From Uruburuella testudinis (GTDB lineage: Bacteria; Pseudomonadota; Gammaproteobacteria; Burkholderiales; Neisseriaceae), in assembly GCF_022870865.1 (NCBI RefSeq), contig NZ_CP091508.1:1984001-2048000 (forward strand): a stretch of 64,000 nt of DNA, written 5' to 3'. Below are positions 27,766-36,153 of this stretch, piece after piece. A program made the position numbers and the translations under genes. Numbering within the stretch: position 1 is the stretch's first letter; every line of letters begins with the position of its first letter. Below the pieces are notes generated by a model that worked only from the letters and a program-made list of their open reading frames with translations, did no database searches and was not told the DNA's origin.

Positions 27766-28178
27766 TGTTCCTGCTCCTTTCTTGCCGGCTCGGAGCCGCC
27801 ACCTGTTTGGCCGCGCAAGTAAGCGATATCCTGCTGCATATCCTGCAAAGTGGCCATCACTTGGCTGCTGCGGTTGCGCCAAGTGGAAACTGCCCAGGCC
27901 AATAATGCGGCTACAGCCAATAGCGATACAGCGGCAATACTGAAAAACACCCAAATTTTGGTTTGATTGTCCAATACGCTGTTTAATCCGAACAGCAAGC
28001 TGGACAAGCCCAATAAAGCCATAACGGCAGCAAAAACAATGGCGCCGATGATTCTCAACACGCTGCCGGCCTGGGCATTTAAATCAAGCGCCAACAAACG
28101 CAGGCGCAATACCATCAAATCACTGCCCTGATACAGCAGTGTTTTAAAATGCCGGATATGGTTTCCCAAGCTACTCAT
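27762..28178 (-). CDS. phage-holin-superfamily membrane protein, YqjE-like
   Basis: A 138-residue protein with two central membrane segments (VLRIIGAIVFAAVMALLGLS and VFFSIAAVSLLAVAALLAWA) between charged ends. This is the pattern of holin-superfamily YqjE proteins, which accompany YqjD and YqjK. ATG at 28178 follows GGGAGAATC. It overlaps the YqjK-like gene by 4 bases. The family name reflects fold similarity; a lysis role is not implied. Confidence 0.72.
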   Translation of the reverse strand: MSSLGNHIRHFKTLLYQGSDLMVLRLRLLALDLNAQAGSVLRIIGAIVFAAVMALLGLSSLLFGLNSVLDNQTKIWVFFSIAAVSLLAVAALLAWAVSTWRNRSSQVMATLQDMQQDIAYLRGQTGGGSEPARKEQEQ

Positions 28179-28476
28179 GATTCTCCCTTGTTTGCATGAT
28201 CTGAATGTATTACCCCGCCGGGTATGATGAAACAGCCGGCTTCGGCAGGTTTTCAAAATCGGTATTGCACAACGCCTGCCATCTCTCCGGTACGATATAT
28301 ATCAATATAAGATGCGCTTAGGGCATCCTGACGGAGCATTCATTGCAGATTGAAGATACCGTAAAAAGCCGCCCGGCCGCAGGCTGTGGTTCTGCATACG
28401 GGCGGCAATCGGAAATGGGGCTGAGGCCGTCTGAATCATAAATCGCAACGGCTCAAATCACCCGATGCAAACGGGC

Positions 28477-28851
28477 TTAACGGCGGTTGAGCAAAACACC
28501 TACAACCAAGCCTGCCAGTGCGGCAAAACCCATAGCGTAATAAGGTTTGTCTTGAATCAGCTCATCGGTATGGCGGGCAGCGCCGCGGGCCTTTTCGGCG
28601 GTGTAATGCGCGCCTTCGCGTACGCGGTCGGCGGCTTCGCGGGCTTTGTCGGCAGCAGCCGATTCAAAATCGGCAAACTGTGCTTTAACCTTGCTCAATT
28701 GCTCTTGTGCTTTAACTTTCAAGGCTTTGGCTTCTTCTGTGCCGGCTTCAACACCGGTGTCATACAGGCTTTCCACTTCTTGCAACACGTTGCGCACTTC
28801 TTTCATCAGGGCTTCTTTTTGGGCTTCGAATTCACGATCTTTACGCATCAT
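28477..28851 (-). CDS. DUF883 family ribosome/membrane-associated protein (YqjD/ElaB-like)
   Basis: A 124-residue protein: a long helical, charged region (KEALMKEVRNVLQEVESLYD ... AADKAREAADRVREGAHYTA) and a single C-terminal membrane segment ending in the motif GLVVGVLLNRR, the hallmark of the ElaB/YqjD/DUF883 family. In E. coli these proteins anchor ribosomes to the membrane in stationary phase. Ribosome binding site AAGGAGAG is adjacent to the MM start. The yqjE- and yqjK-like genes follow on the same strand after a 298-bp gap with one DUS, so the three-gene set is present but not tightly packed. Confidence 0.85.
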   Translation of the reverse strand: MMRKDREFEAQKEALMKEVRNVLQEVESLYDTGVEAGTEEAKALKVKAQEQLSKVKAQFADFESAAADKAREAADRVREGAHYTAEKARGAARHTDELIQDKPYYAMGFAALAGLVVGVLLNRR

Positions 28852-28962
28852 ACTCTCCTTGTGTTTAAGTGAAAAAACGGCGGTATTTCCTGTCGCCTTG
28901 TTTTTCAATATAACGGCATTTTGTAAAATTGCAAGGAAATTGATTTTTATTTTAATAAAATA

Positions 28963-28992
28963 AGGCCGTCTGAACATTTTCAGACAGCCTTT
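28963..28992. terminator. DUS pair after hemY
   Basis: AAGGCCGTCTGAA and TTCAGACAGCCTTT; the second arm has one mismatch. It lies downstream of the minus-strand hemY. Confidence 0.6.
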
Positions 28993-29023
28993 ATCAAGTT
29001 ACGCCGATATCCGGATTTAAACC

Positions 29024-30259
29024 TTACGCATGTGCATCCGCTACTACCGGCAGCAGTGCTTCGTTTTCATCATGCGTAGCACCTTCCAGCGCCAGCAGCC
29101 GTTGCTGTTCGGCGCGGGCATCTTGGCCGGTTTCGTCAAACACTTTGGCCAATGCCAAACGCGCCTGCACGCTCGGTGTGATGGCGAGGCTGGCTTCAAG
29201 ATAGCCCTGTGCCTTACCCCAAAGTTGTTTGCTGTAAGCCAGCTGCCCCAAATGCATCAGCAGGCGGGCATCTTTGGGGCGGCTTTTGAGCCAGCCGTCG
29301 GCTGTGTCGATGGCTTTGCGTTGGGCTTTTTCATCCAGATAGCGCACACTGTGCACAAACGGTTCCAGCAATTCTGCCTGCTGGGTGTGCGGATAATACT
29401 GGCCGACCCATTTGACAGCCTGGTCATACAAACCCAGCGCCGCATATTTTTCGGCAATCGGCAAACACAATTCGCCTGTTTTCTGTGCATCGGGAATGCG
29501 CTTCAGGCAGGCTTTCAGGCCGCTGCTGTCGGTGGCTAGCGCCAACAGGCGGCGGTATGCCCAGCTTTGATACTGGCCGGCTTCGTATTCGTTGATGGCA
29601 CCGGCCTTTAAAAGCTTGGCGGTTTTATCCAACACATCAAGGGCGTTGCCGTGATCGAAGGCATAACGCAGTTGCAGGCGCACCAGGCGGGTCAGGTGGG
29701 GGTTGATTTGCGCAGCCGCGGTGATGTTGCTTTCTGCGGCGGGATAATCGCGGCGGCTCAATGCCGATTCGGCCAGTAGCAAATGGCGTGAAAGCTGCTG
29801 TTTGGCCGGCAGCGCGGCGATGTCTTGCAGATATTGGTCGCGCAATGCGGTGTCGTCCATCTGGTCGGCGGCATGTGCGCCCAACATCAGCGCCAGCGTG
29901 CGATTGTCGCCGGCTTCTTTGTTGGCCAGCACCTTGGCGGCTTCTTGCTCGGCTTTTTGATATTTGCCTTCAAAAAAGGCCAGGCCGGCATTATTCAGCG
30001 CTGTGCCGGCCTGACGGCCTTTGCGTTTGACACCGAAGCGCTGCATCCGCCCGGGCACATGCAAAATACCGGCAATCAGGCGCACCAGCAGATAAAGCAC
30101 CACCACCAGCGCAATCAGGCCGAGAATAAAGGCATGCAGATTCACGCGCAGCATGGTTTGTTCAGCCACGATATACACATTGCCGCTATACGTGCTGGCG
30201 GCCATCGCCAGGCCGACAGCAACGGCAAACAGCACAATAATCCAAATCAGGCCTCTCAT
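29024..30259 (-). CDS. hemY: HemY, haem-operon TPR membrane protein
   Basis: A 411-residue HemY (the proteobacterial TPR protein, not protoporphyrinogen oxidase). Two N-terminal membrane segments (LIWIIVLFAVAVGLAMAAS and FILGLIALVVVLYLLVRLI) anchor a periplasmic or cytoplasmic helical TPR region with repeats of the GLAFFEGKYQKAEQEAAKVL type. Its role in haem biosynthesis is not settled. The start overlaps the hemX stop by 4 bases (ATGA), and it is last in the hemC-hemD-hemX-hemY operon. Confidence 0.88.
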   Translation of the reverse strand: MRGLIWIIVLFAVAVGLAMAASTYSGNVYIVAEQTMLRVNLHAFILGLIALVVVLYLLVRLIAGILHVPGRMQRFGVKRKGRQAGTALNNAGLAFFEGKYQKAEQEAAKVLANKEAGDNRTLALMLGAHAADQMDDTALRDQYLQDIAALPAKQQLSRHLLLAESALSRRDYPAAESNITAAAQINPHLTRLVRLQLRYAFDHGNALDVLDKTAKLLKAGAINEYEAGQYQSWAYRRLLALATDSSGLKACLKRIPDAQKTGELCLPIAEKYAALGLYDQAVKWVGQYYPHTQQAELLEPFVHSVRYLDEKAQRKAIDTADGWLKSRPKDARLLMHLGQLAYSKQLWGKAQGYLEASLAITPSVQARLALAKVFDETGQDARAEQQRLLALEGATHDENEALLPVVADAHA

Positions 30260-31731
30260 GCTTGATCCCCTTTCACTGCGTCAGGTGCAGATGCCGGTTT
30301 GGCGGCGGGCGCGGCCGTGCCGGCAGACGAAGCGGGCGCGGCCTCAGGCTCGGAAGCAGCAGCCGGAGCCGAGGCGGCGGCAGGCTCTGATGCGGTGCTT
30401 TCCGCAGCGGCATCAGGCAGCGCATCCGGATGGGCGGTGCGCAGATTGTCTTGATAAGCGCGCACGGCGGTCAGGCTGGCTTTGAGCGGGTCATCGGCAA
30501 TCATGCGCACATCAAGCGCTTTTAAATCCGACAATTCTTTCAACCACGATTGGGTGGCCGGCGAGCGGCCGTCGAAATATTGTTTCACCGCCGCTTCGGC
30601 GCTGTTCAAATCGCTTTGGAACACTTCGCCGTTATGCTGCATCAGCGCCACGCGGGCATCCAAGAGCCGCAAGCGCAGGTTTTCACGCACGAAATACACT
30701 TGCTCGGGCGCCATCAGCATGGCATCGTTATTATTCAGCTTGCGCACTTCCACCATGCCTTTGAGGCCGGCCAAGGTTTTTTCCCATGCTGCCTGCCACC
30801 ACGGCAGGCCGTCGGTATTTGCCGGCGCGGCGGCGGTCTGCCCCGGCTGCAAAGTGCCGTCAACCATCAGCGGCAAACCGGCCACTGCGGTTTCCAAACG
30901 GCCCAAGCGCAGCGATGCGCCGGCCATATCTAAATACGGGCGGTTTTTCAAGGCTGCCAAATCGTTGCTCACGGCTTGTTTAATCGGCAGCAGATCGGGC
31001 TGGTCGAAACGGCTCAGGCGGTTTTCGATATTTTCCAGCGTGCTGAGGGCAACCGGCACATTGCCCGACAGCAGCAATTGCTGTGCCGCCAGATTCAACG
31101 TGGCTTCGGTTTCGTCTACCAGCCAGTCGGCACGGCCTTTGAGCAGCTCTTGATACGCACGGTTGGCGGCGGCGATTTGCGCGGTATTTTGCTTTTGGCC
31201 GTCTGAAAGCTGTGTCAAAGCGGCCTGCACTTCGGTTTGTTTGCGGATATTGTCTTGCAGCAGGCTGGCGTTTTGGCTTTCGCCCAAAGCGGCTTTATCG
31301 ATTTTCTGGTCGAAGCTCAATTGCTGGGTTTTTAAAATATTCTGCCCCTGCACAAATAAAAAGCCACTGGCCCCCAAGCCCAACAAGGCCAACACCAGCG
31401 CACCGGCGGCCAGGCCTTTGCCGGAAGACTGTTTGATCACCACGGGGGCGGGGGCGGCTGTCGGTGTTTGATTGGATTCAGACATGTTTTTTCCTGTGTT
31501 GTTGGGTTCCGGGCGACCGGCTGCCGGCGGCACGGGTTCGGGCTTGGTTTCGGATGCGGGCTCCGGCTCGCGCCCTGCTTCGTTTCGGGCGGTGCCGGCC
31601 TGCGCCGCTTCGTGTGATTCCGCACTGTCGGGCGCGGCTTCGGGCGGCGTGGCGATGCCGTCGGGCGACACCACAATCGGTTGGGATTGCGCCGCTTGGC
31701 CGGATGGGTTTTGCGTTTCGTCGGGCTTCAT
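30256..31731 (-). CDS. hemX: HemX, uroporphyrinogen-III C-methyltransferase-like membrane protein
   Basis: A 491-residue single-pass protein. A proline/glutamate-rich cytoplasmic N-terminus (1-105) leads to a membrane segment (GLAAGALVLALLGLGASGF), a coiled coil, then the conserved HemX domain with RADWLVDETEATLNLAAQQL and VYFVRENLRLRLLDARVALM. The C-terminus is a low-complexity Ala/Pro/Ser/Glu tail. HemX is annotated as a methyltransferase but lacks a visible cofactor site and probably acts as a scaffold. It starts 4 bp past the hemD stop. Confidence 0.87.
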   Translation of the reverse strand: MKPDETQNPSGQAAQSQPIVVSPDGIATPPEAAPDSAESHEAAQAGTARNEAGREPEPASETKPEPVPPAAGRPEPNNTGKNMSESNQTPTAAPAPVVIKQSSGKGLAAGALVLALLGLGASGFLFVQGQNILKTQQLSFDQKIDKAALGESQNASLLQDNIRKQTEVQAALTQLSDGQKQNTAQIAAANRAYQELLKGRADWLVDETEATLNLAAQQLLLSGNVPVALSTLENIENRLSRFDQPDLLPIKQAVSNDLAALKNRPYLDMAGASLRLGRLETAVAGLPLMVDGTLQPGQTAAAPANTDGLPWWQAAWEKTLAGLKGMVEVRKLNNNDAMLMAPEQVYFVRENLRLRLLDARVALMQHNGEVFQSDLNSAEAAVKQYFDGRSPATQSWLKELSDLKALDVRMIADDPLKASLTAVRAYQDNLRTAHPDALPDAAAESTASEPAAASAPAAASEPEAAPASSAGTAAPAAKPASAPDAVKGDQA

Positions 31732-31734
31732 TGC

Positions 31735-32448
31735 TTACTCCGTTTCGCGCTGTAAGGTATGCATATCGAGCTGCGCCACCAGCCGGACATTGTCGGCGCC
31801 GGCGGCACGCAGCGTGGCGGCTATGCGCTCATGGTGGGTAAAGTATAGCAAGGTTTCGAGAGATTGCGCCAATTCGAGCGGCACTTGTGCAAATAAGGCC
31901 GAGGCGATTGCCGACGAAGTCACATATGCGGCTTGCGGTTTTTCTTGCGCAAACAGCGCCCAATCCAATGCCTGAGGCCGTCTGAAATACACTTCGGCAA
32001 GCTCGACCGCAAAGCCTTGCCGCCGCAGCGATTGTGCCAAAAAGTCGCGCCCGCCGCGGCCGCGTACAATGAGGATTTTCGCGCTGTGTGCCAGGTTTTG
32101 CCATACATCCAGCCGTAACACCGCTTCGCTGTCGTTGCCCGTTTCCGGCGCATAAACCGGCTGCGGGCAATATTGTGCCAAAGCTTTGGCGCTGCCCTGC
32201 CCCACGGCAATCTGCACCGGCAGGCCGTCTGAAAAATCCAACAAGGGCGCAGCTGCCGCCACCGCACTCGGGCTGACCCAAAACACCGCATCTGCCGCCC
32301 GAAACCTGGCCGGCAACTGCTGTAAGGCGGCGGCATCGGCTTCGATGCGGATGGGGCTGAACGGCACAGCGCGCCAACCTGCCGCCGCGCAAGCCTGCAT
32401 TTCGGCGGCGGCACGGCCTTCGGGGCGGGTAATCAATAATGTGGGCAT
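31735..32448 (-). CDS. hemD: uroporphyrinogen-III synthase
   Basis: A 237-residue HemD that closes and inverts ring D of hydroxymethylbilane to give uroporphyrinogen III. The family is poorly conserved in sequence; here LLITRPEGRAAAEMQACAAA, DAVFWVSPSAVAAA, and IVRGRGGRDFLAQSL are typical blocks, as is VTSSAIASALF. Position between hemC and hemX confirms it. A DUS is embedded at about 31977-31988 (encoding FRRPQ). Confidence 0.9.
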   Translation of the reverse strand: MPTLLITRPEGRAAAEMQACAAAGWRAVPFSPIRIEADAAALQQLPARFRAADAVFWVSPSAVAAAAPLLDFSDGLPVQIAVGQGSAKALAQYCPQPVYAPETGNDSEAVLRLDVWQNLAHSAKILIVRGRGGRDFLAQSLRRQGFAVELAEVYFRRPQALDWALFAQEKPQAAYVTSSAIASALFAQVPLELAQSLETLLYFTHHERIAATLRAAGADNVRLVAQLDMHTLQRETE

Positions 32449-32545
32449 GGTTTTCAGACGGCCTTATCGATGGATGTCATCTGTTTCGGAACATACAAAA
32501 GCGGATACTTGCAGCACTCAAATAGGATGCCGGCAGAAATAACAA

Positions 32546-32585
32546 CAGGCCGTCTGAAAATCCATCATCTCTTTCAGACGGCCTT
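32546..32585. terminator. inverted DUS pair between hemC and hemD
   Basis: AGGCCGTCTGAAAA and CTTTCAGACGGCC arms after the hemC stop. It would attenuate rather than block the hem operon if it ends transcription. Confidence 0.55.
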
Positions 32586-32596
32586 TGCTTCGTTTT

Positions 32597-33532
32597 TTAT
32601 TGTTCGGCCAAAATGGCTTGAATCAATTCTATCGCGCCATCTTCGGCCAGCTTTTTTGCCACGGCGCGGCCGAGTGCATCGGCATAGGCCAACGGCGCCT
32701 CGGCCTGTGCCTGCAAAGTCACGGAGCCGTCGGGGTGGCCGACCAGGCCATGCAGGGTGAGCAGGCCGTCTGCTTCAGTGCAATAGGCGGCCAGCGGCAC
32801 TTGGCAGCTGCCGTCAAGCGCACGGGCAAGTGCGCGTTCGGCGCTTACGCAGGCGTTGGTTACGGCATGGTTGAGCGGATTGAGTGCTTCGAGCAAATCA
32901 TAGCGGTGGGCGGCGATTTCGATACCGAGCGCGCCCTGTCCGGCTGCGGGCAGGCTGTCGAGCGGCGACAAAATCAGGCGGATGCGTTCATCAAGGCCGA
33001 GCCGCTGCAAACCGGCGGCAGCGAGAATGATGGCATCGTATTCGCCCTTATCAAGCTTGCCCAAACGGGTTTGCACGTTGCCGCGCAGGGGTTTGATGTT
33101 GAGATGGGGATAGCGGGCGCGCAATTGGGCTTCGCGGCGCAGGCTGGAGGTGCCCACTACTGCGCCGTGCGGCAAGTCTTCCAGCCGCTCGTATCGGTTG
33201 GATACAAAGGCATCAAACGGGCTGGCGCGCTCTCCGATGGCGGCCAGCGCGAAGCCTTCGGGCAAATCCATCGGCACGTCTTTAATCGAATGCACGGCCA
33301 AATCGGCACGCCCCTCTTGCAGCGCCTGCTCCAGCTCTTTGATAAACAGGCCTTTGCCGCCGATTTTGGAAAGGGTTTTGTCGAGGATTTGGTCGCCGCG
33401 GGTAGTCATGCCGAGTATCTGCACGTCGCACTCGGGGTAAAGGGCTTGCAGGCGCGCCTGAATGTGTTCGGCCTGCCACATGGCCAGTGCGCTTTCGCGG
33501 CTGGCGATAATGAGTTTGCTTGGGGAAGTCAT
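32597..33532 (-). CDS. hemC: hydroxymethylbilane synthase (porphobilinogen deaminase)
   Basis: A 311-residue enzyme that polymerises four porphobilinogens into hydroxymethylbilane. Visible motifs: [50 protein letters not shown], and the dipyrromethane-anchoring cysteine in [12 protein letters not shown] near residue 240. ATG at 33532 gives the usual length; the upstream extension is unsupported. It is the first gene of hemC-hemD-hemX-hemY, all on the minus strand. Confidence 0.95.
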   Translation of the reverse strand: MTSPSKLIIASRESALAMWQAEHIQARLQALYPECDVQILGMTTRGDQILDKTLSKIGGKGLFIKELEQALQEGRADLAVHSIKDVPMDLPEGFALAAIGERASPFDAFVSNRYERLEDLPHGAVVGTSSLRREAQLRARYPHLNIKPLRGNVQTRLGKLDKGEYDAIILAAAGLQRLGLDERIRLILSPLDSLPAAGQGALGIEIAAHRYDLLEALNPLNHAVTNACVSAERALARALDGSCQVPLAAYCTEADGLLTLHGLVGHPDGSVTLQAQAEAPLAYADALGRAVAKKLAEDGAIELIQAILAEQ

Positions 33533-33615
33533 AAATAAAGCTCGCAAATGCGTGAATACGGATGCGGGCAAGTCTACCATGATTTGCGTAGTTTTTCAGA
33601 CGGCATGCTGCATCA

Positions 33616-33658
33616 ACAGGCCGTCTGAAACCTAAACAGCGCTTTTTTTCAGACGGCC
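33616..33658. terminator. inverted DUS pair after nsrR
   Basis: AGGCCGTCTGAAA and TTTTTCAGACGGCC; the right arm overlaps the last codons of nsrR. A further reverse copy lies at 33596. Confidence 0.6.
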
Positions 33659-34092
33659 ATGATGTCTACTTTGGGCAGATACAGCACATCGTAGGTCGGT
33701 TTGTTGAGCAAATCGGCCAGAGTAAAGCCGTCGAGATAATTGAGAAAGGCTTTGATGCCGCCGCCGATAATGCCGGCCAGGCGGCAGTTGGGCGAAATCA
33801 GGCAGTCGTTATTAGGGCCCATGCATTCGACCATCTGCATCGGCTCCATATGACGCACCACCGCGCCGATGTTGATCTGCTCCGGCTCACACGCCAGCTT
33901 GAGGCCGCCGCCCTTGCCGCGCATGCTGGTTAGAAAACCGCCTTTTACCAGTGCAGTAACCACTTTCATCAAGTGGCTTTTGGAAATGCCGTAGGTGTCG
34001 GCGATGGTGCCGATATTGACCAGCGCATCATCGTTAATGGCGCTGTAAATCAGCACACGCAAGGCGTAATCGGTGTGTTGGGTCAAATACAT
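33649..34092 (-). CDS. nsrR: nitric oxide-sensitive repressor NsrR
   Basis: A 147-residue Rrf2-family regulator. The winged helix reads GISKSHLMKVVTALVKGGFL, then RGKGGGLKLA. Three cysteines at positions 90, 97 and 103 (ECMGPNNDC, SPNC) are the [Fe-S] cluster ligands, with the spacing of neisserial NsrR. NsrR loses its cluster on exposure to NO and stops repressing denitrification and NO-defence genes. Divergently placed hemerythrin and nnrS genes, with a perfect palindrome between, look like direct targets. The narK genes at the start of the window may be too, but no similar site was seen there. Confidence 0.92.
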   Translation of the reverse strand: MYLTQHTDYALRVLIYSAINDDALVNIGTIADTYGISKSHLMKVVTALVKGGFLTSMRGKGGGLKLACEPEQINIGAVVRHMEPMQMVECMGPNNDCLISPNCRLAGIIGGGIKAFLNYLDGFTLADLLNKPTYDVLYLPKVDIMAV

Positions 34093-34157
34093 AGGTGTAT
34101 CTCTGCTAAGCTGTCACGTATGGTGTAATCATACCTGAATTTGATTTATTTTCAATT

Positions 34158-34180
34158 AAGTTTCATAATATATGAAACTT
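34158..34180. promoter_or_regulatory. putative NsrR operator
   Basis: A perfect palindrome AAGTTTCAT-N5-ATGAAACTT lies in the 116-bp spacer between divergent nsrR and the hemerythrin gene, in an otherwise AT-rich stretch. Its place suits control of both promoters. Assignment to NsrR is by position. Confidence 0.65.
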
Positions 34181-34208
34181 ATAAAATAATCCAACCACGG
34201 GCACAACC

Positions 34209-34580
34209 ATGAAACCTCTAAAACGCCACCCCGATTTAATCGAACGCTCACGCGAGCATCATCATTCATTGGCATTATGCGTGCGTATCCTGCGCGACCC
34301 CGCCGCCACACATCAAACCGATATCGAAGCCCACCGCCCTGATTTGCTGGCTCATTTTCAGGCTGAAGAGCAACAGTTTGCACCTCATTGGCCGGCACTC
34401 GATGAAAAACTGCGCAGCCGCTTTGAGGCCGACCACGCCGGGCTGCGCGATATGCTGGCGCACCCGCAATATCAAAATAGTGAGTGGAACCGCCGCTTGG
34501 CCGTTACCTTGCGTGATCACGCCCGCTTTGAAGAGCGCGAGCTGTTTCCGGCCATTGAGCCTTTTCTGGATACGCCGTAA
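34209..34580 (+). CDS. hemerythrin domain protein
   Basis: A 123-residue four-helix protein of the hemerythrin HHE type. Likely di-iron ligands are visible in REHHHSLAL, LLAHFQAEEQQFAPH, FEADHAGLRDML and RDHARFEERELFP. Such small proteins bind oxygen or NO, and YtfE-type relatives repair nitrosatively damaged iron centres; this one lacks the YtfE N-terminal domain. It is divergent from nsrR and 84 bp upstream of nnrS, so a role in NO stress is likely. Confidence 0.85.
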   Translation: MKPLKRHPDLIERSREHHHSLALCVRILRDPAATHQTDIEAHRPDLLAHFQAEEQQFAPHWPALDEKLRSRFEADHAGLRDMLAHPQYQNSEWNRRLAVTLRDHARFEERELFPAIEPFLDTP

Positions 34581-34664
34581 CCGTTTTTCAGACGGCCTGC
34601 CTGTATTCAAAAATCAAGCCGCAACCACACCCGAACCACTTGCAAAACCCTAAAAGGAACCACC

Positions 34665-35819
34665 ATGACTATGCTGTTCAAACACCCTGTTTGGGCCATG
34701 GCTTTCCGCCCGTTTTACGCGCTGGCGGCGCTTTTCGGCGCGGCCTCAATACTGCTGTGGGGCTTCGGCTACCCGGGCACGCCTGATTTGCCTTCGTTTT
34801 ACTGGCATGCCCACGAAATGATTTGGGGCTATGCCGGTGCGGTGGTGGTGGGCTTTCTGCTCACGGCCGTGGCCACCTGGACCGGCCAGCCGCCTACCCG
34901 CGGCGGTGCATTATTCGGCCTGACCGCGGTTTGGCTGCTGGCGCGGATTGCCGCGCTCGTTCCCGGCGGTGCCGCGGTAAGCGGTGTGGCCGGTACGGTG
35001 TTTTTCTGGTATGCGGCGGTGTGCATGGCGCTGCCGGTCATACGCAGCCGCAATTCGCGCAACTATATCGCCGTGGCGGCGCTGGTTTTGTTCGGCCTCA
35101 CCCATGCGGTGTTCCACCTTTATTTGCAGCCGTTCCAACCCGGCGCACTGCTCAACGGCCTGCTCTCGGGGCTGGTGATGGTGGCGGGCTTTATCGGCCT
35201 CGTGGGCATGCGCATCATCTCGTTTTTTACCGCCAAACGTTTGAACATTGCGCAAGTAGCCAGCCCGATGTGGGTGGCTTTGGCCGCGTTGGTGCTGCCG
35301 ATGCTGATGGCGGTGCTGATGATGCTGCAAACAGCATTGCCGTTAGCCGGCCTGCTGGGCGTGGCCGCCGGTGTGATCAATTTGGTGCAGGTGTGCCGCT
35401 GGTGGCATAAAGGGGTGTTGCGCGAGCCGATGCTGTGGGTGCTTTTCGCCGGCTATGCCTTTACCGCTCTGGGGCTGTTGGTAACCGGCCTGGCGCAATG
35501 GCTGCCCGCCTATCTTTCTTTAGGTGTGCATTTAATCGGCGTGGGCGGCATCGGCCTGCTCACCGTCGGCATGATGGCGCGTACCGCACTCGGGCATACC
35601 GGCCACCCGATTTACCCTGCTCCCAAACCCGTATCTTTGGCTTTTTGGCTGATGATAGCTGCCACTCTGATACGTATTCTGGCCACTTTTGTCAGCGGCA
35701 CGGCCTATACCCACAGCATCCGCTGCTCCGCCGTTCTGTTTACCCTCTCGCTGCTGCTGTATGCCTGGCGCTACATCCCCTGGCTGCTGAAACCGCGCGC
35801 AGACGGCAAGGCAGGCTAG
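34665..35819 (+). CDS. nnrS: NnrS family protein
   Basis: A 384-residue integral membrane protein with about 12 membrane segments. The opening FRPFYALAALFG and the HAHEMIWGYAGAVVVGFLLTA block (candidate haem/copper-ligand histidines) are typical of NnrS, which protects against NO-driven iron limitation and is usually under NsrR/Nnr control. AAGGAA lies before the start; ATG at 34671 is an alternative. The stop codon TAG is the first bases of a family 1 repeat, so the C-terminus (ADGKAG) has been set by the insertion. Confidence 0.9.
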   Translation: MTMLFKHPVWAMAFRPFYALAALFGAASILLWGFGYPGTPDLPSFYWHAHEMIWGYAGAVVVGFLLTAVATWTGQPPTRGGALFGLTAVWLLARIAALVPGGAAVSGVAGTVFFWYAAVCMALPVIRSRNSRNYIAVAALVLFGLTHAVFHLYLQPFQPGALLNGLLSGLVMVAGFIGLVGMRIISFFTAKRLNIAQVASPMWVALAALVLPMLMAVLMMLQTALPLAGLLGVAAGVINLVQVCRWWHKGVLREPMLWVLFAGYAFTALGLLVTGLAQWLPAYLSLGVHLIGVGGIGLLTVGMMARTALGHTGHPIYPAPKPVSLAFWLMIAATLIRILATFVSGTAYTHSIRCSAVLFTLSLLLYAWRYIPWLLKPRADGKAG

Positions 35820-35925
35820 GGTATCCTGACCATTCATATATCATCATTTTTTTGCGTTAAAAGCACATTTGCTGCGTTTTCAGGGGCAAAATACACTCTT
35901 AAATCAAACGGTCAGGATACCCTAA
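35816..35925. repeat. family 1 repeat, shortened copy ending nnrS
   Basis: CTAGGGTATCCTGACC and GGTCAGGATACCCTAAA are its matching ends; the interior is shortened to about 110 bp. The left TAG is the nnrS stop codon. Confidence 0.75.
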
Positions 35926-36153
35926 ACCCCGGCCTCCGACACCATGCAACCCTCAGGCCGTCTGAAAAAACTTTTCAGACGGCCTGCTTGCGCTTAAACT
36001 ACCTACACCGATTCATCCGCCAATCCTGCTCATACTGAGAAGAAGCCAACGCGGTTAGATTATTTTTACCAATGGGCATAACATAAAAATTCAGCCTGCC
36101 CGCAGCTGCCCGGCACGATTTAAACCCACTCCAAACCATCGAAAGGACGTTTC
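35926..36153. other. intergenic region upstream of argC
   Basis: Contains an inverted DUS pair (35953-35986) and a partial family 2 end (TTACCAATGGGCATAAC near 36067-36084). The argC promoter must lie here; no gene seen. Confidence 0.5.

Noticed and set aside
28318..28345. another family 1 fragment (CTTAGGGCATCCTGACGG)
   Set aside because: Only about 15 bases resemble the left end; too short to count.
32585..33538. 317-codon plus-strand ORF
   Set aside because: Antisense of hemC, which is clearly the real gene by motifs and operon context.
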